In this document: positions 1 through 13,147 of the stretch, one piece after another
How the letters are laid out: each line of letters starts with the position of its first letter
Numbering within the stretch: the first letter of the stretch is position 1
DNA from: Entomortierella parvispora
Taxonomy: Eukaryota > Mortierellomycota > Mortierellomycetes > Mortierellales > Mortierellaceae
Assembly: GCA_963573315.1 (NCBI GenBank)
Contig: OY752147.1
Coordinates: 310,001 to 374,000, forward strand
DNA length: 64,000 nt
Reading direction: 5' to 3'
Made by a program: the position numbers and the translations under genes
The notes under the pieces: generated by a model
Database searches by the model: none
Told to the model about the DNA's origin: nothing
Seen by the model: only the letters and a program-made list of their open reading frames with translations

Positions 1-3000
1 AGAAAGTCAAGACATGGGTTCAGGCCCCGGCAGGATAGAGATTCGAGACAATAAAGCCCTCATTCACTTCTTGGTAGATAGGTCTGGATTGCCTTGCCCA
101 TGAAATAAAATAAAAGCACCCACCCACGCTTGAAAAATTCTCGGCCTTCGTTTTTTTGCCGTGCAGATTGGATCGTCCATCCCTGAAAATATCACAAAAA
201 AAACACGCGTGTGTGTGTCACTCTTCATCCGACAGTCAACCGTGGATGTGGACATTCTCCCTCCACCTTCCCTTCCGCTTCTTGGCCGTGTTTTTATACT
301 CTTGTTCTCGACGTTTTCTCCCGAGTCTTGCCCCATCATTGTCGTCGTTTACTTTTTGAAAAAAGGGTTGGGTTTATAAAGTAACGAAAAAAAAGGAGGA
401 AAAAAAACTTTGATAGTTTCCAATCAAGACAAAGGATGGACGCACAACCTAGACGAAGATCCTGCCAACTGCAGTATCATCTTCTCATACAACAAGGAGC
501 CTCTGGGTGGATAGGTCAACACGATGCACGCACAAACAAGTCAAAAAATGAGGGTTCAAGGTTTGCCCCTTTGTGGCACCGAAGCACGAGGAGGAGGATC
601 GAGTAATTTTTTTTTTGTGGCCATTTGGGCCAGGAGGTGTGGCCAAAAAAGGGGGGGGGAAGCTGCTGGGAGGGGTAGAGAAAGGAGATGGATATCGAGA
701 GAGAGGAAAGTGTCTATCAACGAAGGAGTGAGGGGCAATGTCGAGTGGGAGAGAAGGACAAGGTGCGGTGACTGAAGGTGATTGAAGGTGTCACGAAAGT
801 AAGCCTCGGATGGAGGGGACACGAGGATAGGCGGGAATGGGGCAATAGGTTGATTGGTAGAAGATAAAGTAAAAGCCGTCGACTGGAGCAGTAAGCAGAT
901 TGTTCATCCACGAGGAAGGAAAGACCATGGTCAAAGAGCATTGGGCAGGCACGATGAAGCAATCGGATATCCGAACAGCCTGAATTGTGTTGATTTTACC
1001 CCTTTGCGTACAAAAAAAAAAAAAAAAAAAAATAGACAAAGGGAGAGGCGATATGCAAAGTAAGGACAGGGATCCTCCGTGCACTCCACTCTGCTAAAAG
1101 CGGCAACATTGCTCAGTTGTCATCCACGGAACATTCATCAGCAAGGATGCAGTCCCTTGCGATAGGAACACTAAGCACTGTGCACTGTATGGCATCTGCG
1201 TGTTATTATTATTATGTGTGCGCCAAGGGCACTACGTGTCCTGCCGTGTCGGAAGGGGTGCATGAGGAAGGAGACAAGAAGTGGAAAGAAAAAGAATAAA
1301 AGAGAAAAATAGCTCGACAGACAGCAGCCCAGGAATCCGGATCGGCGTCCTGAAGTGGAGAGCGAGAGGCGAGGCAGAGAGCTTGGATCGATGTTTGAGA
1401 TGGACGGATGGGTGACCCTTTAGTTTCTGCTCTTTCTTGTTCCTGTTTCCCTGCGTCAGTCATCATGGACTGACACGTTTTATGTCTCTTTTTCTCTCTC
1501 CCTCCCTCTCTCTTTTCTTTCTCAGTTCCACCCTCTCCCATCTTTGCTAGTCCCTACCTCACTTTGTAGACCTTCATCCATTCCTCTAATTTTCAACTGT
1601 ACCACACATCCACACTCCTGCGACATCTCGCTCTACTCCTGTTGCAGAGGTAAGAGAAAGATACGCCCGCGTATGTCAGTCAGCAGCCGGAATGTGTCCA
1701 TCCATCCATCATATCCTGCGCAATCAAAGGGCCACGGGCTCCCTTTCTCTGCATCTTTTCTCCCCCTCTCCCTCTTCCTCATCATCATTTCCTTCCCCTC
1801 AGATAACTCTCTTCCTCGAGTCTCGCCCTCCATCTCATCCCTCCGTGATTTTTTTACCTTTTCTATCTCGCTCTGTCATTTTTTTTTCTCCCGCTCAATG
1901 CCGATTTTCTTTCCCTTTTCTTCAATTTCAACTCCTTGTTTGAAAAGTCGTTGACAACATCCGTTTTTCCGTTGTACGCGCGAGAGGACATTTTCACGTT
2001 TGTGGTCATGGTGTGGGAGCATTGGATCAGGAGTGTGAGAGAGGGAGAAAGAAAGATAGAGCGCGTGAAGGGGGGAGGGGTAGGGCCAGAGCGATGGGCC
2101 CTCTAGCCCTTGCAAGAGCAAGACTGCATTGTTCCTGCTTCCTGTTTCGTTGTGGATTGTCGTTTGTGTGAGTTTACCACTCGTGGGGTGAGGGGGATTC
2201 CTGCTAGAGAGAGCGCTTTGTCCATCCCATGTTTGATTATTTGAGCTCACAGGGATGGATGGTGCGACCATGCCTCGCGTCACCAAAAACGTCAACAAAC
2301 AATAAGGGTTGGGTTGCTGCAATGGGCCGACCTTGGATCAATAAAGATCAGCTCATGAGCATTGCCATTCCATGCATTACTGTTTCTTCCATTGAGCTCA
2401 TTGGCCGCCCCCTTTCTTTTTCTGTTTTTTTTTTTATTATTTTTTTTTTTATGGTCGTGTTTTTTCGCGCAGTGCTGTTTCGCAACCGACATCGACAGGG
2501 CGGGTGCGGAGGAGGAGGAGACGGGACGAGGAGGAGAAGGAGGAGAGAAGACAAGTGAGGAGAGACACGGATCCCTCCTCGATCGATCTCTTTTTTTATC
2601 GGGGTCCCGAGATGTTCTGTTCCGTCCTTGCTTCCAAGTCCTTGACAAACTGCTCCCCTTGGCAAGGACGTGTTTGTTCCTGTCATCGTTTGATATGTCC
2701 CCTGTGCTGTCGTTGTTGTCGTGGTTGTTGCTGTCGCTGCTGTCACTGCTGTCGTGGCCCTCGATCCGTATCTGCTGGCTGTGATCTGAATCGTCGAAAG
2801 GCTAACAAAGAAAGAGCCAGGGGAGCCATCCTGCAGAATTGGCAGACATGAGTCTCTTGCACTCTTGGTGGCAAACACGCTATCGTGTTTTTTTGCATGG
2901 GATTTGCACGGGTCCTCCTTTTGTTTGCACTACAGGCGCTCTTTTTTTTTTTTTTTTTCTCTTCCTTCTTTCATTCAGTCGCCCGTTCGCTCATTCATTC

Positions 3001-3177
3001 ACTGACTCACTCACTCTTGCGCTTGTCGCTCTCTTGATCCCTCTCTTATTGACTTTCTGCTCTCCTCCCACGCATCACTCACTCCCCGTCAGACTAGCCT
3101 CTCTTTTGCTATCCACCAAATCAAGAGCAAGCCCTGTCTCGCCCTCCCTCCCCTTCTCCCTTCGTCCTCTGGCAACC
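1..3177. other. Non-coding upstream region
   Basis: I see no convincing gene here. The open frames are short and fall in low-complexity Ser/Pro/Arg or poly-Lys/Phe sequence. The stretch holds many T or A homopolymers, for example a run of A at about 1011-1031 and a long T run at about 2941-2959, plus C/T-rich tracts. It lies upstream of the bHLH gene and probably contains its promoter and long 5' leader. A gene entering from the left edge cannot be excluded. Confidence 0.5.
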
Positions 3178-4970
3178 ATGACAACCTCCTCTCGAACCGA
3201 ACACCAATATCAGGGCACCATTCGCCCTGGCTTTTCGCACCAACACCCACAACACTTTCACCACAGTCATCAGCCACTTCATATCCAAGAAAGGTCCCTG
3301 CACCCTATGCATCCTCTGAGCCCACCCACCCCAACCATGCATTCACAGTTCAGCAACACCGCCTTGGACTCGATCCAGCCACTGGCTTGCCTCTCCGCCA
3401 CCGCAGTCGCAGTCGCCACCGGGGCCATTGTCCAGAACCAACCAAGAGATGGCCTTTGCGATCAAGTCATGGATATTGACGACCACACTGAGCCCAAGGC
3501 CAGGCTTCCTTCCATCAAAACAACAGGGGCCGGTAGTGCTTTTGGTGTTGCTCAAGAAAAAGGTTGGGGCGGAAGATCTCCTCAATTTACCCATCAGCGT
3601 GTTGCCACCAGTGCACGATACTTTGGCGTCAGCACAGAAGGTGCGAGTCCAGCACCTGGAAACACAAAGACCATGGCCATGACGACTCTGGAACCGCACG
3701 ATGAATCCGGTCGAGGTCGCGAGGAGGGTTCGTTGACGCGACCTGGTGTGTGGGACAAGGCCCAAGAAGAGTCTAATTTGAGGCAACAATTGCCACCGCC
3801 GCCTGCACGACAACACCACCACCACCACATCCCAAGCGCGACTGTGCAAACAACAAAGGGTTCCCCCTCGGCCCTGAATGGATCATCATTGTCTTTGTCT
3901 GCATCATCATCGCCTCGCGGTAAGTTTTTTTTTGTCCTTTGTGAGCCAATTACAATTTTTTACAGACACTAGAGGAGGTACGAGAAGGACAGGGGGGGGG
4001 GGATAGAAGATGTGGTACATCCTGCATTCAGGTCTGGGAACAAGAGCCTCATTTGGGTAGGATCTGTGTCTATCAGAATGCGTGTGTGTGTGAGTCTTTT
4101 GTATGTGCATTGGCAGACAGTGCATGCATGTTGTGACAAAAAAGAAGGCAAGAAGAAGTGGGTGCTGCCAATCTGTCGTCCTCCAGATGTGAAGGGAGGA
4201 TCAAAAGGAAAATGCTGGATTATTTGTGCAAGGGAAGGATGGTGGTAGTTGCGCACAAACCAGACTCGGTGCACAAGCACGTTTCCTTGCTCTCAGATTT
4301 TTTTTTTCTTTCAATCTGCACCTCGCCACACTCATCTACCTACCTACCCTTTCTGCTGGCGCTTTTTCAAAAATGCAGCCCCACTTGACATAGATCGTCC
4401 TCCTGGAGATTGGACTTTATTTTTTTTTTATTTCATTGGATCTCGAATGCGTTCCTTAGGACTGGAGTGTGGTTTTGAGTTGTCGAAAAAAGAAGAGAGG
4501 ACACAAGAGAAAGGAGAGGGTAAGAGCGCGGTGGGCTATAAAAAAAAAAGAAAGAGAGAACTGGTCTTCCTTCTTTGACCTGACTGCATCGACTCAGAGT
4601 TGCTTTCAAAGCCAAGGCGGAAGAAAGGAAGGGAGCATCGGGCTTGTGAGCGGGGTGCACAAGGGCGAGTAGCAAAACAGAGGGAAAAAAAAAAAAGAAA
4701 AAAAGGCTGGGAGCACAAGGGACCCAGAGAGCAGATGGGACGCGCGCGCGGCAGCAGAACGCGGGTGCCGGGGTGAACAGACCCAAGACAGCAAACAATG
4801 ACAAGGAAAAGACGACAAAGAAAGGAAGGCAAGGCATAGAATGGCCCGAGGAGAAAACAATTGCGTAGGAAAGATGCAGCTAGAGAGACAGAGAGAGCGA
4901 GAAGGGAGAGGAAGAGAGAGAATGAATGAATGAATGACGGACCGGCAGGCAAGGGTAGAAAGAAACAGCA

Positions 4971-5025
<55 letters not shown>

Positions 5026-7943
5026 TCCAACGGAAGAACAGGCGGGAAAAGTAACAGAGGGAAAAAAGGAACGGACAAAGGGACAAATGGAGGTCTGAAG
5101 CAAAGGGAGAGAGACAAAGGAGGGAGGGACAAAGCGCGGAGGAAGGGAAGGAAGACAGACACGCACACAGACAGACAGACGAGACGGCAGCGACAGACAA
5201 TGTGGCAAAGCGGGTCGAAGGTGGCCAGAGCAGGAGCAGAGCAGAGTAGAGCACGAGCAGGAGCAGGAGCAGAGGAGCAGAGGAGCGGGGGGACGAGGAG
5301 GACGGGGAGGGGGGGATGGGGATGGGGGACGATGGTTGGGACGGGGGCCACTCGCGACCATGGCGCGGACACGTTTCCCTCGGTCGCTTTTCTCTCTTTC
5401 TCTCTCTCTGGGTTTATCACTATTTGTTCTTTTCCTTCCCTTTCCTTCCTTCTTTTCTCTTTCCTCTTTCTCTTTTTCTCTCTCTCTCTCTCTCTTCCTC
5501 TCTTCTCGTCCATCCATTCAACATTCTCGTCCTCTGCTGTTGCCCATTCATTCTCTCTCTTTCCTCTTCCTCCCTCCCCTCTCTTCTCTCTCTCTCTCTC
5601 TTCCTCCCCCAGTCGACTCTCACTCATTCGACCACGTCCATCCCATTGCGCGTTTTTACTCACGTTTATTTTCTGCTCTCTTGCTCCCTTTTCTCCCCCC
5701 TGTCAAATCCTTCCCTTTCCTTGTACCCCCACGCTTGCCCACAGACGGTGACATGACCACAACGGCTGGCCATGCCCACGAGGGCATCGGTGACCACGAC
5801 CACAGCGGCCATTCCTCCAGGAGGGGATCCCTGGCCATCGACCACATCACCACTCCCACCCCGAGCCCCCATGGTCACGCCTCTTCCTCCTCCTCCGACT
5901 ACGCCTCGGCCCCGTCCGAGCCCGGTGACACCACCAGTGCTCATCATCACCTGCAGCAACAGCCCTCAAAGCATCAACCCCAGGGCGTCAGCGGCCACAA
6001 CCATCATCATCACTTTACGCCCGAACAGCAGCAGCAGCAGCAACAACAACAACAACAACAACAACCGCATCCCCACAGCTACAAAGCACACTACCCTTCC
6101 CAAGAGTACCCCGCGTACTCGCATGGTCAGTACTCTGGGTCCCACCACACACAAACTACTCCTTCCCCCCCGTTGCCCTCTCCCGCCGATGGTTTCCAAG
6201 CTCGAGACTCGTCGTCCAACCCTTCCCTCCAGTCGTACGGGGGCGATTCTCGGCGGGGGTCAATAGCAGATCCAGACCACCATGGATCTGCCATGGCTGT
6301 GGATAGAAGACCTTCAAATGCAGGCAACAACGTCGACGGCAGTCCAGGATACTACGGCCCCAACACACCTGCATCGATCGCAGAACGGCGACACTATGCC
6401 GGGTCTTCGCCGTCCTCAACTCCTTCCTCCGCAACTTCAGAGCCCCACCCCCATCACCAGCACCATGGCCCTTACGCCCCGCACTCCCATCATCCGTCAA
6501 CATCTCCGATGCAACTCCGCCAGTCTGAGCAGTATGCCGGCGGCAGGCGAGAGTCCCTGCCTTCGATCCATAGCAGTGCAGGGCCATTGGGCCAACTCTT
6601 GGCCCAAGAGCCGCAACGGCGACACTCGATTGCTCACGCGGACCCCATGGGACCATTGAAGCGCAAGATTTCAACGCCCTTATCTCAGATGCACTCCTCG
6701 AGCACAGCAGAGCACCCCGCGAAACGACGCGACTCTATCCCAGACGCCGCCCATCCCCATCACCATCTCAGCCATCATCATCCACACCACCCTCACCACC
6801 ACCACCCATACCCTCCTCGGAGCTCCTTCTCTGCTCCCTCCAGCCCCCCTCGTCGGGGATCCATTGCTCCACCACCACCACCTGTCCCGACTCTGAACCT
6901 TCAGCCTGCAGCAGAGATCAAGTCGTCCCCTAGCCATCTCGGCGGACCTGCATCTAGCAGCAACGGATACGGCAACGGCAATGGCAATGGCAATGGCAAT
7001 GGAAACGGCAGTGGTAGCAGTGGCATGAGCAGCACCAGCATCAGTCATATTAATGGCAATATGGACCATGTCCGGCCCCACTTTACGCAGCACCAACCTC
7101 GTCGACCTTCACTTTTGTCGGATGCAAGCTTGTCAAGACGATCGTCAGTTGCAGATGTGTCTGCACATCATTATCCGCCTTCGCATTACCAATCATCTTC
7201 GTCCTCGTCTTCGCTACAACAACAGCAAGAGTACGACAACAATATGAACATTGAGCTGCAAAACATGAACTTGTCGGGGGCACAGCAACATAACGAATCC
7301 GAAGGTGGACATGGCTATGGAGGCTCGACCCCAGCGGCAAGTGCGGGTGCAAATGGATCAGGCGGACCCATGTCGCATGCGCATCACTTGTACCCCGGAT
7401 ATCCAAGCTACGCAGACGGAGGATCGCAAAAGGGAGACACACCGTATTCACGGTCACCTGAACTTCGTGTTTCACACAAACTGGCCGAGCGGAAACGACG
7501 CAAGGAGATGAAGGAGCTCTTTGATGAGCTGCGGGATTCTTTGCCGGTGGATCGAAGCCTAAAGACCAGCAAATGGGAGATTCTTAGCAAAGGTAAAGGA
7601 AAAGGAAAGGCAGGACGGACAAGAGTTTCTCTTTTGTTTACGCGTTGACAAAAAGAGGGGAAACGGAAACGGGAGCAGATTTGTTTCTTTTTGTTTCAGG
7701 CTTTTGGTGCTTTGGTTTCGAACCTTTCTCGCTTTGGATCTATGCAGCGTGTGTTCTTGTCTAGTGAACCAGGGATTGTGATCCAAGACAGGTTTACTGA
7801 CTATTGTTTGCGTTGCTTTGAATGGCACTCCCCCCAACTCAATAGCGGTCGACTTTATCTCGAGCATGAAGAACAGCCACGACGAGATGGCCAAAGAAGT
7901 CGACATGTTGCGGCAAGAGCTGTCGAGGCTGCAGAAGCGATAG
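3178..7943 (+). CDS. bHLH transcription factor, His/Gln-rich, 3 exons
   Basis: Predicted nuclear DNA-binding regulator of 895 aa. Exons 3178-3919, 5745-7592 and 7846-7943 join in phase (1+2 nt at both junctions), with GTAAGT/ACAG and GTAAAG/ATAG borders. The basic helix-loop-helix lies at the extreme C-terminus, about residues 822-895. It has a basic region with H-K-L-A-E-R-K-R-R (the E that contacts CANNTG boxes), a loop with L-K-T-S-K-W, and helix 2 continuing across the last intron into a short leucine-heptad tail ending L-Q-K-R. The remaining 820 residues look disordered: His-rich, Ser/Pro-rich, a poly-Gln tract (CAG/CAA, about 6027-6063), an Asn-Gly repeat near 6970-7010, and several R-R-G/D-S sites that could be phosphorylated. 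The helix-loop-helix resembles Esc1-type fungal factors. The 1825-nt first intron is unusually long, so translation might instead begin at 5753 from an alternative promoter. The bHLH itself is certain; the exon 1 join is less so. Confidence 0.85.
4970..5024. repeat. GA microsatellite in bHLH intron 1
   Basis: A nearly pure GAGA tract inside the long first intron, within a wider purine-rich stretch (about 4480-5340). The opposite strand is pyrimidine-rich and gives spurious Ser/Leu/Phe frames. A matching C/T-rich tract follows at about 5385-5620, so the two could fold back on each other in the pre-mRNA. Confidence 0.8.
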
Positions 7944-8323
7944 AGAGGAGACATTCTAGCCTGCGGGCAAGAGCAAGGAAACATACTTCCTGTTCGGTTT
8001 TTTCTGTCTTTTTTTTTTTGTTGTTGTTTTTGTTTTGACCCCAACTACAACCACCTACTTTATTACCAACCAACTGTCAAAAATAATATTAATACATCAT
8101 GGATAGGAGTCCAAACGTGCATGGGTTCGACCTGCCAAAGATGCCATCTTTGGCACCAGCTGCGCCCACCAGCAGTCACCTTTTTTTTTTTTTTTTTTTT
8201 TTTTTGGAGAAGGAATCCTTTTGCTCATTGATTATTGTTGTTCACCATGGCACCTTTTCCCATTTCCGATTGCTACTCTACTCTTGCTTTCCTCCCTTCA
8301 TTCATCAAACCCAAAAATACCAA
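7944..8323. other. Intergenic region, bHLH to macro-domain gene
   Basis: Holds the 3' region of the bHLH gene (T-rich, with AATAATATTAATAC-type AT sequence near 8080) and the promoter of the next gene, including a run of about 25 T at 8180-8204. No gene seen. Confidence 0.6.
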
Positions 8324-10251
8324 ATGCCTCTGAACAGAGAAAAGGATGTCTTCACGATCGCAGACATTCCCAGTTTGGATGAAAGCTATGCTGAGTTCGC
8401 CACGTTCTCGAAAGGTATTTTCCGCTTACAATGCAAAAAAAGTCGTCTGAATCGGTTGGTTCTTCCAGAAAGCATGTAGCCTCGCTCCATGAGAGGTCAT
8501 TCATATTCTTAGAGCTCCTTCAAATCTCTTACATTTATAGATCCACTGTTTCCCGTGGATGAGCGCTGGAGCGACCGCATTTCTCTGTGGTAAGAGACCA
8601 TCAATAGGAAATGACAACACGATCCTAACGCGTCTTAGACCTTCAACTATCGCATTCCTCTGACCCTCCGTCCCTCTTTCTTTTTTTTTTTTGCATTCAG
8701 GGCCGGTGATATGACTACCCTTCAGATCGATGCCATCGGTAAGCAGTTTGGACTAGACGAACCACCCCTTTCCATCTTTTTGTGGGTAGTCTGCTCCATT
8801 TAGGTTCAGATTTTGATGGTTTTCCTTCTTTATGATTAGTGAACGCCGCCAATACATCGCTCCTCGGGGGTGGGGGCAGTAAGTGATTCAAAATGAAGGA
8901 TGTGCATGGAGGGAACCTGGAATCAGCCGCAGTCGATAGAGTATACCGCGGATGAGAGCTGATTGATCACCGTGTGATTGCGACCGTTGTTGAGCCAAAT
9001 CCGAAAATTGATCCTTTTGTTTTTTATTTTTTATTCCCGCCTTTGTTCCTAGTTGATGGCGCCATCCATAACGCAGCAGGGAAGCAGCTCCTCCAAGAAT
9101 GCCGAGGGCTGAAAGGCTGTGAGACAGGGGTAGGCTGACTCAAAGATGAAAAGCCATAAGGAGGAATACGGATCAGCGATTAACAGGATATTGTTTGTGA
9201 AATGGATAGAAAGCCAAGATCACCAAAGGATACAACCTTCCAGCAAAACGTAAGGAATGACCAGCGCAAAATGAGAAGTCATGGATGCCAATCGAGAGAA
9301 TGGGATCCTTGGAGGCTATGACTGATCCGGCCCATGATTTCTTTTTAGATGTGATCCACACCGTTGGTCCGATCGGTGAAAAACCAGAGGCTCTGAAAAG
9401 TTGTTACAGCAGCGTTATGGACATTGTGCGGGATAACAAGTTGACCACAGTGGTAAAGAGCAGATATTGTGTTGAAGTTTAGGCAGTTGGATGAACTCGT
9501 ACTTGATTGGTACAAGCGAGAACACTCTTTGACGATTACGTTGTCCTCATCTATGCAAACCCCAAACTATTATCCCTTTAGGCATTCTGCTGTATTTCGA
9601 CCGGTATCTACGGTTACGACAATGGAAGAGCGGCACAAGTGGCTTTGGAAACTGTTCGCAGGTGGCTGGATGAGCATCACAAAGATGCCTTGAAGGTGAG
9701 CTCAATTTCCGTCCCTTTTTTTTTATATTATTGATAATCTTTTCAATTGTAATTCTAACAAGGGACGACCGTTACAACTTGTGATTATCTAGATTGAGAG
9801 AATCATCTTTTGTGTGTTTCTATCCAAGGACGATCAAATATACAGGAAACTTATCCCTCTCTACTTTCCAAAGGCACAGGTCGTGCCCCGAAACGACAAC
9901 GAACAAGAGGTGGAGCCTGCCACCTCAGCAAATCTTGTCAATAAGAACATGGAGCAGTCGCCTTTGGACAGGACCGAGGCACTTAAAACTCAGGTTTCGA
10001 GTTCGTCGTCTAATTCAACTACCTTGAAAGTGGATTCGACCCAGGGTGATTCTTTCACTCAAAGAAATGAAGCATCGGACGCCACTTTGGGAAAGACAAG
10101 CACGATTCATCGGTCTGTCAGTGAGGAAAGCTTGGAGAAGAGAAAGGCAGAGGATGCAATTGTGGAGACAGACATGCCCAATAAGAGACCAGGCGGTAGC
10201 AGGAGGAACTCGACTGACCTAGAGAGTGTAGGAGATGCCAGGAAGCAATGA
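8324..10251 (+). CDS. Macro-domain ADP-ribose hydrolase (MACROD-like), 9 exons
   Basis: Predicted 336-aa macro-domain protein. Members of the MACROD/YmdB group bind ADP-ribose and remove mono-ADP-ribose from acidic residues or deacetylate O-acetyl-ADP-ribose. Exons: 8324-8414, 8541-8589, 8701-8738, 8840-8878, 9053-9129, 9210-9249, 9349-9452, 9582-9695, 9793-10251. All phases close and every intron has GT-AG ends. Ordered motifs: L-Q-I-D-A-I-V-N-A-A-N-T-S-L-L-G-G-G-G (ligand-binding Asn and Gly loop), then I-D-G-A-I-H-N-A-A-G, H-V-I-H-T-V-G-P, and I-S-T-G-I-Y-G-Y, the phosphate-binding loop. These are the hallmark residues of catalytically competent family members. The last about 120 residues form a Ser/Thr/Glu-rich, probably disordered tail with basic K-R-K and N-K-R-P clusters that could be a nuclear signal. 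The residue after the Gly loop is Ile rather than the common Val, because of the exon 4/5 join. Confidence 0.93.
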
Positions 10252-10857
10252 GGCGCGCAAAACGGACGTGGACAGCTGTTGACAAGGATATGGCCACTAT
10301 CTGTTGAGTTTATTCGGTTTGCAAAAGATATCGGTCCATTAAAAGAAAAAAGCTGAATGTGCTGTCCATAAACGAGACCCCATCTTGCTTTGTGCGCTGT
10401 AGAACCAATTTAGGTCAAGGTTGAGAGGGCGTATCCTGGGATGGGCATGCAAATGTAGGTACAATGTGGCGCGGTGTGATTTCGTGCTTGTTCCCGGGGA
10501 ACGAAGAGAGGGATGTGTGTGGGCTGGAAAGAAGAAGGAGAACAGAGCGCGTTCTTTCAGATCTTTCTCCATCTGGCCCTTCCAGACGAAAAATAAAAGA
10601 GATAAAAATAGAAAAGGAGGACCCTGGACCCTTAAGCCTCCCCCTACAACTGCACCAAAAAATGAGGGTGGGGTCAGGAACGCAGGGCAGGGCGGGATAC
10701 AGGGAGGACAGGGCCCCTTTTCTCTTCTCATCTTGCATCCCCTTCCTCATCCCTCATCCTTCATCCTCCTTCTCTTCCTCTTTTTCCTTTCGCTCTCCCT
10801 CATCTCCTCATCTCTCATCTACCCTGCTCAAGGACTAGCCATACAACAACACTTATC
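10252..10857. other. Intergenic region
   Basis: Holds the 3' end of the macro-domain gene (ATTAAAAG near 10337 may act in polyadenylation) and the promoter of the methyltransferase gene. The last 130 bases are C/T-rich (CTTCATCCTCCTTCTC-type), a common leader for genes in this window. No gene seen. Confidence 0.6.
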
Positions 10858-12467
10858 ATGGCCCCTCTCCGCGCCCTCTTGTCTTCGCGCGCCGTTGTTG
10901 CTGGTCTCGTCGCCCTCGGCTGCCTCGGCTTTCTCTTCTCTACGCTCGACAGCAACCGTGACCTAGGATCGAGGTCGACCCCCTCCAACGTCGATACAGG
11001 ATCCAAGATTCAGTTTGAAAAGTCCCCCATTCAATGGGACGATGCTATCCGGCCCATCAAGGATGCCCTTCCCCTCTCACAATACCCCCATCGTCAGCCA
11101 AGGACCGTCCAACACCTGTTAGAGAAGGCCGTCGGATACTATGATCGTATTGTCAGACAACGCCATGAACTCTTGAGCCAGCAAGGATTCGGAACAGAGT
11201 AGGTCAACCCCTTCGTTTTCCTTTTTTTTTTTCTCCGCTGTCCAGGATCAGGGGTGTTTCGAGAGACATTCGGGATACAGACCCTGCACGACAAGAAAAT
11301 GCATGGCGATGCAGGATGACGGCCCGGCGACTTTCTCGAGTACATAGTGTCGGAGAACGACGATCTGGTTCTTTCATATTGGTTTCGATTGGTTTGTCCT
11401 ACGTCCTACGACTTGTGGACCCCTTCGCCCTGCATTGTTTTGCTCTCATTTTTCTTTTTCTTATTAATTCCAACACAACGGGGCAGGTGGGGGAGAAATC
11501 TTGTCCCAGAAATTGTGCTCCATGCTGTATCCATGGCATGTCTTGGACGAGGGCGAGGGCGAACAGTGAGAGCACCACCAGCTTTTTTTTTTTTTCAAAT
11601 GACCCCGACTAACTAGGGCTGCCTCCTCTTGTACTACTTTTTTCTATCCCAACTACTAGTCGATTCAATCCATGGAACCCTGCAATGTACTGGTGGTGGT
11701 ACTTCCCTGCCAGTTTCATGTGTCCTCATGATATCCAACGCGTTGGTCCTCTCTCCGACGGTGGTAAATGGATTTGCGGAATGAGCTTGTACGAAGAGAA
11801 ACCCCGCGCAAAGTGTGTCATTTACTCGTTCGGCATCAACCACGAGACCCGTTTCGAAGGAGAGATGTTGGATAGGACTGACTGCGAAATCTGGGCTTAT
11901 GATGCCTCGGTGACTAGCATGGGCGCTGGTAAGTTGATCGATACTTTGAACGTTTCCCAAGACTTTTTTTTCATTTAGAAAAGAAGTCCACACCCAACTG
12001 ACTGAACACGACCATCTTTCCATCTGTATACACATTTTATAGAGGCCCAGGGACCCCGTTCTCACTTCTTCCCCTACTTTATCGGCAGGACCGATCATGT
12101 GGATGAGAATGGCAAGCAATGGAAGACATTGAAGACCCTGATGAAGGAAAATGGACACGAATGGATCGATATCCTCAAGGTTGATATTGAGGGTTTCGAG
12201 TACCCAACTTTTGATGCCATCATGGACGATTTCGAAGTGCTTCCCTTCTCTCAATTGCAGATGGAGTTGCACGTGGACGGCCCCATGACCACCTTCGCAG
12301 ACTTTAAGGCGTGGTGGGAAAGACTGGAGAGCAAGGGCGTGTACCCTTGGTGGACAGAGCTGAACCTGTACCCTGCTTTCTTCAACATGAAGCCTTGGGC
12401 ATCCGAGTACTGCTTCATCAACGTCAACGGAGGCAAGAAGAACCTTTTGATCCAGAATTACGAGTAG
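10858..12467 (+). CDS. METTL24-like methyltransferase, membrane-anchored
   Basis: Predicted 344-aa protein of the Methyltransf_22 / METTL24-like family, putative S-adenosylmethionine-dependent enzymes whose substrates are mostly unknown. Exons 10858-11198, 11660-11928 and 12043-12467 join in phase. An uncleaved hydrophobic stretch at residues about 10-30 suggests a type II signal anchor, so the domain would face the secretory lumen. Family blocks: G-P-L-S-D-G-G-K-W-I-C-G, then V-I-Y-S-F-G-I-N with E-G-E-M-L, C-E-I-W-A-Y-D (acidic residue expected to bind the cofactor), W-I-D-I-L-K-V-D-I-E-G-F-E, and an aromatic tail W-W-T-E-L-N-L-Y-P. The first intron (461 nt) is long for this window. Fold assignment is firm; substrate is not known. 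Confidence 0.88.
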
Positions 12468-13147
12468 ACAAGGTTTCAATCTCATTGACCAGCAACTATT
12501 TCCTCGGGCAGGAACAGAGGCGGGCAATCATGGGAGTTGACTTCTCCTCATTCCACGTACATATATATATATTGAGAAGCTGTCCATAATCTCCACTGCA
12601 CACAATACACTTTTTTTTATTCAATCCGTGTGAGGGCTGAGTAGTTGCTTGCAATTATTAGTAGACTGAAGCCTGGCGGCTGTGGCGCAAAAGACGAGCA
12701 TTAGGAAAAGCGCCGACTGGGGGTGCAGGAACAAAGGAAGGACAGGAAGCTGACCTTGTCGCAGGTACCGCTGATTGGTGCTTTCAAGATGTTTGGTGTC
12801 CGGGTGGGGCAGGGCAGGGCGCGTTCCGCAGTAGTTTCATAGTGTCTCCTCCCCTCTGCTTGTGGGCTGACCCGACGAAGAGGAGACGAACTGGTTTCTT
12901 TCTTCCAATACGCCAAAAGAAAGAATAGAAACACAAGGACTAGACTCGATGTGGGAGAATAGCGGCACGGCGCGTCCCCCTGTTGTGACCTGAAAATAGA
13001 ACACACGTTGCAAAGAAAACGCACGAGGTTGGCATGCATTGTTCGCATTCGCATTCCACTTGCCAAAGAGCACATTCTCCGTTCTGCCTCCCATTCATCC
13101 ATCCCCTCGCCCTCCATTCCCTCGGCCTCCATTCTTCAGTAGAGCCA
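12468..13147. other. Intergenic region
   Basis: Contains an AT-rich 3' region after the methyltransferase (a short ATATATATAT run near 12560) and the promoter of the F-box gene. No gene seen. Confidence 0.6.

Noticed and set aside
4536..5663. Long minus-strand open frames (375, 303 and 124 aa) rich in Ser, Leu and Phe
   Set aside because: They lie over the GA-rich intron and are produced by low-complexity purine sequence without stops; no domain content.
13034..13147. 38-codon N-terminal extension of the F-box protein
   Set aside because: His/Ser/Leu-rich, unlike the rest; Met 13148 gives the usual short leader before the F-box.
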